This document shows, one piece after another, positions 60,425-64,000 of a stretch of 64,000 nt of DNA; the first letter of the stretch is position 1, and each line of letters starts with the position of its first letter. Below the pieces are notes generated by a model. That model was not told the origin of the DNA. It did no database searches and worked only from the letters and a program-made list of their open reading frames with translations. The DNA lies in assembly GCA_013400155.1 (NCBI GenBank), contig VXBM01001076.1, positions 137,104 through 201,103 of the forward strand, in the 5' to 3' direction. The position numbers and the translations under genes are program-made. The DNA comes from Helopsaltes ochotensis (lineage: Eukaryota > Chordata > Aves > Passeriformes > Locustellidae).

Positions 60425-60975
60425 TGCAGACAAACCTCAGCATTGCCTGCTCCTGCTGAACCCCAGAATTCCCAAAACCACAGCATCTCCTGCTCCCGAC
60501 AAACCACAGCATCCTCTGCTCCCGACAAACCACAGCATTCCCTACTCCTGACAAACCACATCATCCTCTGCTCCTGACAGACCACAGCATTCCCTGCTCC
60601 TGAAAACCACAGCATCTCCTGCTCCCAACAAACCACAGCATCTCCTGCTCCCGACAAACCACAGCATCCCCTGCTCCTGACAAACCACAGCATCTTCTAG
60701 TCCTGACAGACCACAGCATTCCTTGCTCCCAAAAATCCACAGCATTCCCCGTTCTCGACAAACCACAGCATTCCCTGCTCCTGACAAACCACAGCATCTC
60801 CTTCTCCCAAAAAAACCAGAGCATTCCTTGCTCCCAACTAGAGCATCCCCTGCTCCCGACAAACCAGAGCATTCTCTCCTCCCAGAAAACTACAGCATCC
60901 TCTGCTCCTGATGAACCCCAGCATCTCCAGCTCCTGACAAACCACACCATCCCCAGCTCCTGCTGAACCCCAGCA
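60425..60975 (+). repeat. Minisatellite, about 26-bp unit, about 20 copies
   Basis: Tandem units of the form ACCACAGCATYYCCTGCTCCYGACAA run for about 550 bp with moderate divergence; a few lose or gain one or two bases. The minus-strand frames rich in MLWFVRSRGCCGLSGAGDAV-like repeats come from the array. The C-rich plus strand is a candidate for strand-asymmetric folding. Confidence 0.95.
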
Positions 60976-61554
60976 GCCCCCAAACCCAGCATCCCATCTC
61001 CTGGCAGCCCCTGCTCCCCTGGCCCCGCAGCAGATGGGCTCCTGGAGCGCAGCGCCAGGCCTGCCGTGAGTCACCAAAATGAGTCAGTTCTCACCCGCTC
61101 GGCTCAGACACTGATACAATATGGCACAAGTCTGCCTGGGCCCAGGGGGGTTTATTTATAGCAGCCTGACTCACTGGCTAACGAGAGCTGCCTCGCTCAA
61201 ATTAAAGCTTTGGGAGGAAGTTTTGGGTGCGCAGGATCCCGGCTGGGAGCTCCACGGGCACCCCGAGCATCTCACACTCACACCCCAACCCAAGCGACCC
61301 ACGACTTGTTCAGCACCTCTGATTAATGGGATGTGGCTTCCCTTCCTCGGGGCCACGTCTTTGGGTGTGTGTTTGGGTGACTTTAGATAAAACTGAAGAG
61401 CTTTCACCCTTTCTCATTACTCTTCAAGCAGCTATTGCCCCGAGGCTTTGTTTTGGGAATACAATTTATTAACAACACCAGACCTGGTTAAGGATACCTC
61501 TATCCTAACCTCTTGGAGGCAGGAAAAGCTGTAGCTCTGGTTTCATGCCTGAGA
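60976..61554. other. Single-copy noncoding DNA
   Basis: No gene was recognised between the minisatellite and the LTR-like segment. Confidence 0.5.
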
Positions 61555-61825
61555 TGTTTTAGAGCCTCAAATTCTCTTCCCAGGCCATTTTCTGTAAACA
61601 AGAGAAATGTTTTTCGTAATTGTACCTGTGATTCATTCTTTCTCACAGGAGAAGCTTTTCTCTTAACGTCCCTCTGGTTTAACCAATAACAGAAAAAGTT
61701 TACCTTTGTTTCACCAATCAAATTAGTCTGTGTAAAATAGTATAAAAGGGACATGCATCCCAAAATAAGAGAGTCACTCTTCAACCTTCTAAAGTTCAGA
61801 GTCTGTGTCGCTGTGATGTAAAACA
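61555..61825 (+). mobile_element. Candidate short LTR with TATA and CCAAT boxes
   Basis: The segment begins TGTTTTA and ends TAAAACA, a perfect 7-bp inverted pair with TG..CA ends. Inside are CCAAT boxes at 61683 and 61714, a TATAAAA at 61741-61747, and a sequence after it with AATAAG and GTCTGTGTCGCTGTGATG, as in retroviral R/U5 regions. No target-site duplication was found, and no primer-binding site or pol remnant follows. It could instead be a TATA promoter of an unknown plus-strand transcript. Confidence 0.45.
61683..61747 (+). promoter_or_regulatory. CCAAT/CCAAT/TATA promoter module
   Basis: CCAAT at 61683-61687, CCAAT at 61714-61718 and TATAAAA at 61741-61747 lie within 65 bp in one orientation. 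Initiation would fall at about 61770-61780. This is a complete core-promoter layout, most likely retroviral. Confidence 0.5.
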
Positions 61826-64000
61826 ACATCAGAAAGGTGCAAAACCGAAATGAACGAAATGGAAATTTTTAAACAAACATAAAAGGATGAAAAAGACCAA
61901 GCTTTAGGCAGGAGCTCATCCTTTTTTCAGTGCTTTCTACCCTGAAATATCACAGCCCAGACTGATTTAGAAAGCTGATGGTAGCAGTATTTCCCTGCAC
62001 AGGTTACAAAGCATTCTGATAAACAAACAGGCAAGAAGTGGAACCTGTTATAACTTGTATAGGATCACTTTGAAAATACGTTATGAAAATAACCTCCATA
62101 AATGGCAAAAACGCTGTTTAAAAATTTGCTTCTATATAAAAATTAGTTGCATAGCATGAGTCTGTCTAAATCTTAAGGGTTCAGTGAATGCATTAGATAA
62201 CTTAAATGTAGAATTTAGGGCAAGCTTTCAAAGATTTCAGTGGCAATAACTCAGCTCATATAATGCAGGAACCATTCATTCATGATGATCCTTGCTACAA
62301 GAGGTTAATAAAAATCTGTGACTCCATTTTAGAAAGAATTGCTGTACATTAAACTGTGAAACCTCAGAGATTAAGAGGTGAATGAGTCGTCTAGAGACAG
62401 AGAAATTCAGCATGATGATACTGCAACAGGCTGGCCAAAAATCCTGCCTTTAGGAGGTGCAGTCCCTGCAGATGGATGGTGCAAGGAGAGAGGTTTGCAG
62501 CAAACAGAATACACTAAAATCCATCTGGATGTAAAGGTAGAAGGTTTTGGAGTTCAGCTTCGGGTTTGTTTTGTTGTTTTGGGGTTTTTAAAATAGCTTA
62601 GAGATGTCCAGTATAAAGATATTATCTCAGCATGTCCTCAACGTGGTTATTTTTGGTGGTCCCAAAATTAGAAATGTGGTTATGAAGGGGTTTGTTGCTT
62701 CTGCTCTACTCCCACCCTCCCTTCTCCTGCTGCTTGGAGCAGGATCAGATGTGGAATCAGACTTGGTTCTAACAGGAGCAATTCCCGTACCGAAGTGCCT
62801 GTGGAGGTTTTTACAAGTACTCACTTTGCACTACTTAAGAGAGTATGAAAATGTCAGATATTTTCGAACCGGAATGGAGCAAAGCAGTGAGATCCCACTG
62901 TATCAGAATAAACTTCTATCCCTGGTACCAGAGATCCTGAACAAAACAGACACAGCTTCTCAGCAGACTCAGGGAACTGCTGAAGTGCTATTTCCCCCCT
63001 TTTTCAGTACAAAAAGCTGCTGTTCGAGCAGTCCCTTTGTTCAGCTGCTGATTGAAGGCCATTCACCAAGCCCATGCTCTTCAGAAGTTGAACAACCTGG
63101 CAGCTTTCAATAATAGATGCTTCAGAGCGATATTGTCATCATCTTCTCCACACTTCTCTTACCTATAGCAGATTATTTTTTCTTCACCCACAGACAGAGA
63201 TCTTGACACAGTCTCCAGAAAATATTTTAGTCCATGAGTTAAAGTTCATTCCAAGGAAGAAAGCCAGATATTCAGCAAAACATCCAAAGGTGAAGCTTCA
63301 AAGCCCAGCCTGTTTAACTGAAGGGTATTGATGGTGTGCATATGCCCCACGATCCCAAGGATCCTATTAAACTTTTTATAAGCTGCGTATTCTCTCACCC
63401 CAAGCATCTGCTGAAGGGAGGCAGATGAACAGATTGTTTTCTGCTAAAAACAATGTTGCTTGAAGCACCACTCCATTAAAAATAACCCTGCTGGTGAGTC
63501 AGCAGATGAGTCCCTGCTCTGAGGAGTTTTGCCTAAGACAACGCCTCGAGTTCAACGCTTCTGTCACCCCAAAACGCCCTTCTCTCACCAGGCACGTCCC
63601 ATGAAACTCCTGGGGGTTCATCAAGGCTGAAAAAGCGATGAGGGCAGAGGAAGGGATGGATTTTGGGGAGGCTGGCACTGCCAGGGATGCCGGGGATGGC
63701 ATTTTCCACGGTTCGTGCAGGATCCAGGAGAGGGCAATGTCTGCCTTCGGAAGAGATGCCAGCCCTGCCGCGGGAGCAGAGGAACGAACGGCGGTGCCAT
63801 TCGGAAATCGCAGCCCGTGCCTCCCAAAGGAAGCCGGGGGCGAGATTCCTTCGGCTCCTCTGCTCATTTCCAGCCGGAGCTCCGGCACCGCAGCAATGAC
63901 AAACCCCACGGCAGGGCAGCACCGCATCCTTCCTCCCCGCCAGATGAGCAGAGACCATCTACCCACAGCTTCCAAACCCAAAGTTTGCTTAACTTGACAC
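61826..64000. other. AT-rich single-copy DNA, then CpG-rich patch
   Basis: Unassigned sequence. A 170-codon frame at 62604-63113 on the plus strand is open but has no recognised domain, and its best ATG has no flanking support. An AT-rich region at 62040-62360 has no features. CpG rises at 63670-63900, with CCGCGGGAGC, GAACGAACGGCGG and CCGGAGCTCCGGC, without a recognisable protein. Confidence 0.5.
63670..63900. promoter_or_regulatory. CpG-enriched patch
   Basis: CpG dinucleotides are clearly more frequent here than in the preceding kilobases, and GC is raised. It may be a weak CpG island or a GC-rich exon. No start codon with a recognisable protein was found on either strand. Confidence 0.35.

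Noticed and set aside
1..64000. tRNA, snoRNA, microRNA or CRISPR loci
   Set aside because: No cloverleaf with conserved arm sequences, no known microRNA seed context and no regularly spaced short direct repeats were found by reading. A covariance-model scan would be decisive.

Overview
This window reads as nuclear DNA of a bird, most likely a songbird. The main evidence is a set of thirteen fragments of CR1, the dominant avian LINE, several of the subfamily type common in passerines. There is also a solo LTR of endogenous-retrovirus type with an intact target-site duplication, and the mix of AT-rich single-copy DNA, short GC-rich islands and G/C-skewed minisatellites fits an avian genome. There is no bacterial or operon-like organisation, and no tRNA, rRNA or CRISPR array was recognised. 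The species and the neighbouring genes cannot be named from the sequence alone.

No protein-coding gene could be recognised. Nearly all open frames are short, start at arbitrary ATGs, overlap each other, or run through repeats or assembly gaps. The best hints of transcribed DNA are weak. They are a CpG-rich block at 10.24-11.20 kb, interrupted by a 765-N gap, with a good minus-strand donor/acceptor pair beside it; two minus-strand exon-like segments at 46.23-46.84 kb; and a TATA/CCAAT promoter-like segment at 61.55-61.83 kb that is more probably an LTR. The window therefore looks intergenic, or like large introns of an unseen gene.

Layout: 0-5 kb is single-copy DNA with an ATT microsatellite, one CR1 and a long purine-only 12-bp minisatellite. 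5-10 kb is mostly unique with one CR1. 10-12.5 kb holds the CpG-rich block, the large gap and two CR1 copies meeting 3' end to 3' end. 12.5-20.4 kb is A-rich and unique DNA with a perfect 121-bp tandem duplication, a solo LTR and a CR1. 20.4-29.4 kb is unique, with a 21/42-bp minisatellite, a poly(A)-tailed retrocopy-like segment and a homeodomain-motif cluster. 29.4-36.9 kb holds a small gap, a dispersed pair of about 217-bp repeats, two CR1s and a strong candidate conserved noncoding block. 36.9-48.4 kb is mainly unique DNA with an ATCC microsatellite nested in a 53-bp minisatellite and the exon-like segments. 48.4-56.2 kb carries six CR1 fragments, a cluster of POU/homeodomain motifs, a GC-rich island and an 80-bp direct repeat pair. 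56.2-64 kb holds one CR1 end, a 26-bp minisatellite, the LTR-like promoter segment, a 170-codon open frame of unknown status and a terminal CpG-rich patch.

The points most worth a second look are the poly(A)-tailed retrocopy-like segment (uncommon in birds because CR1 does not need a poly(A) tail), the solo LTR with its exact 6-bp duplication, the dispersed duplication at 31.7/33.6 kb, the perfect 121-bp duplication, the purine minisatellite, the unassembled CpG-rich block, and an 11-bp octamer-type motif that recurs exactly at three sites. Conservation and transcription cannot be tested here, so every regulatory claim is inference.
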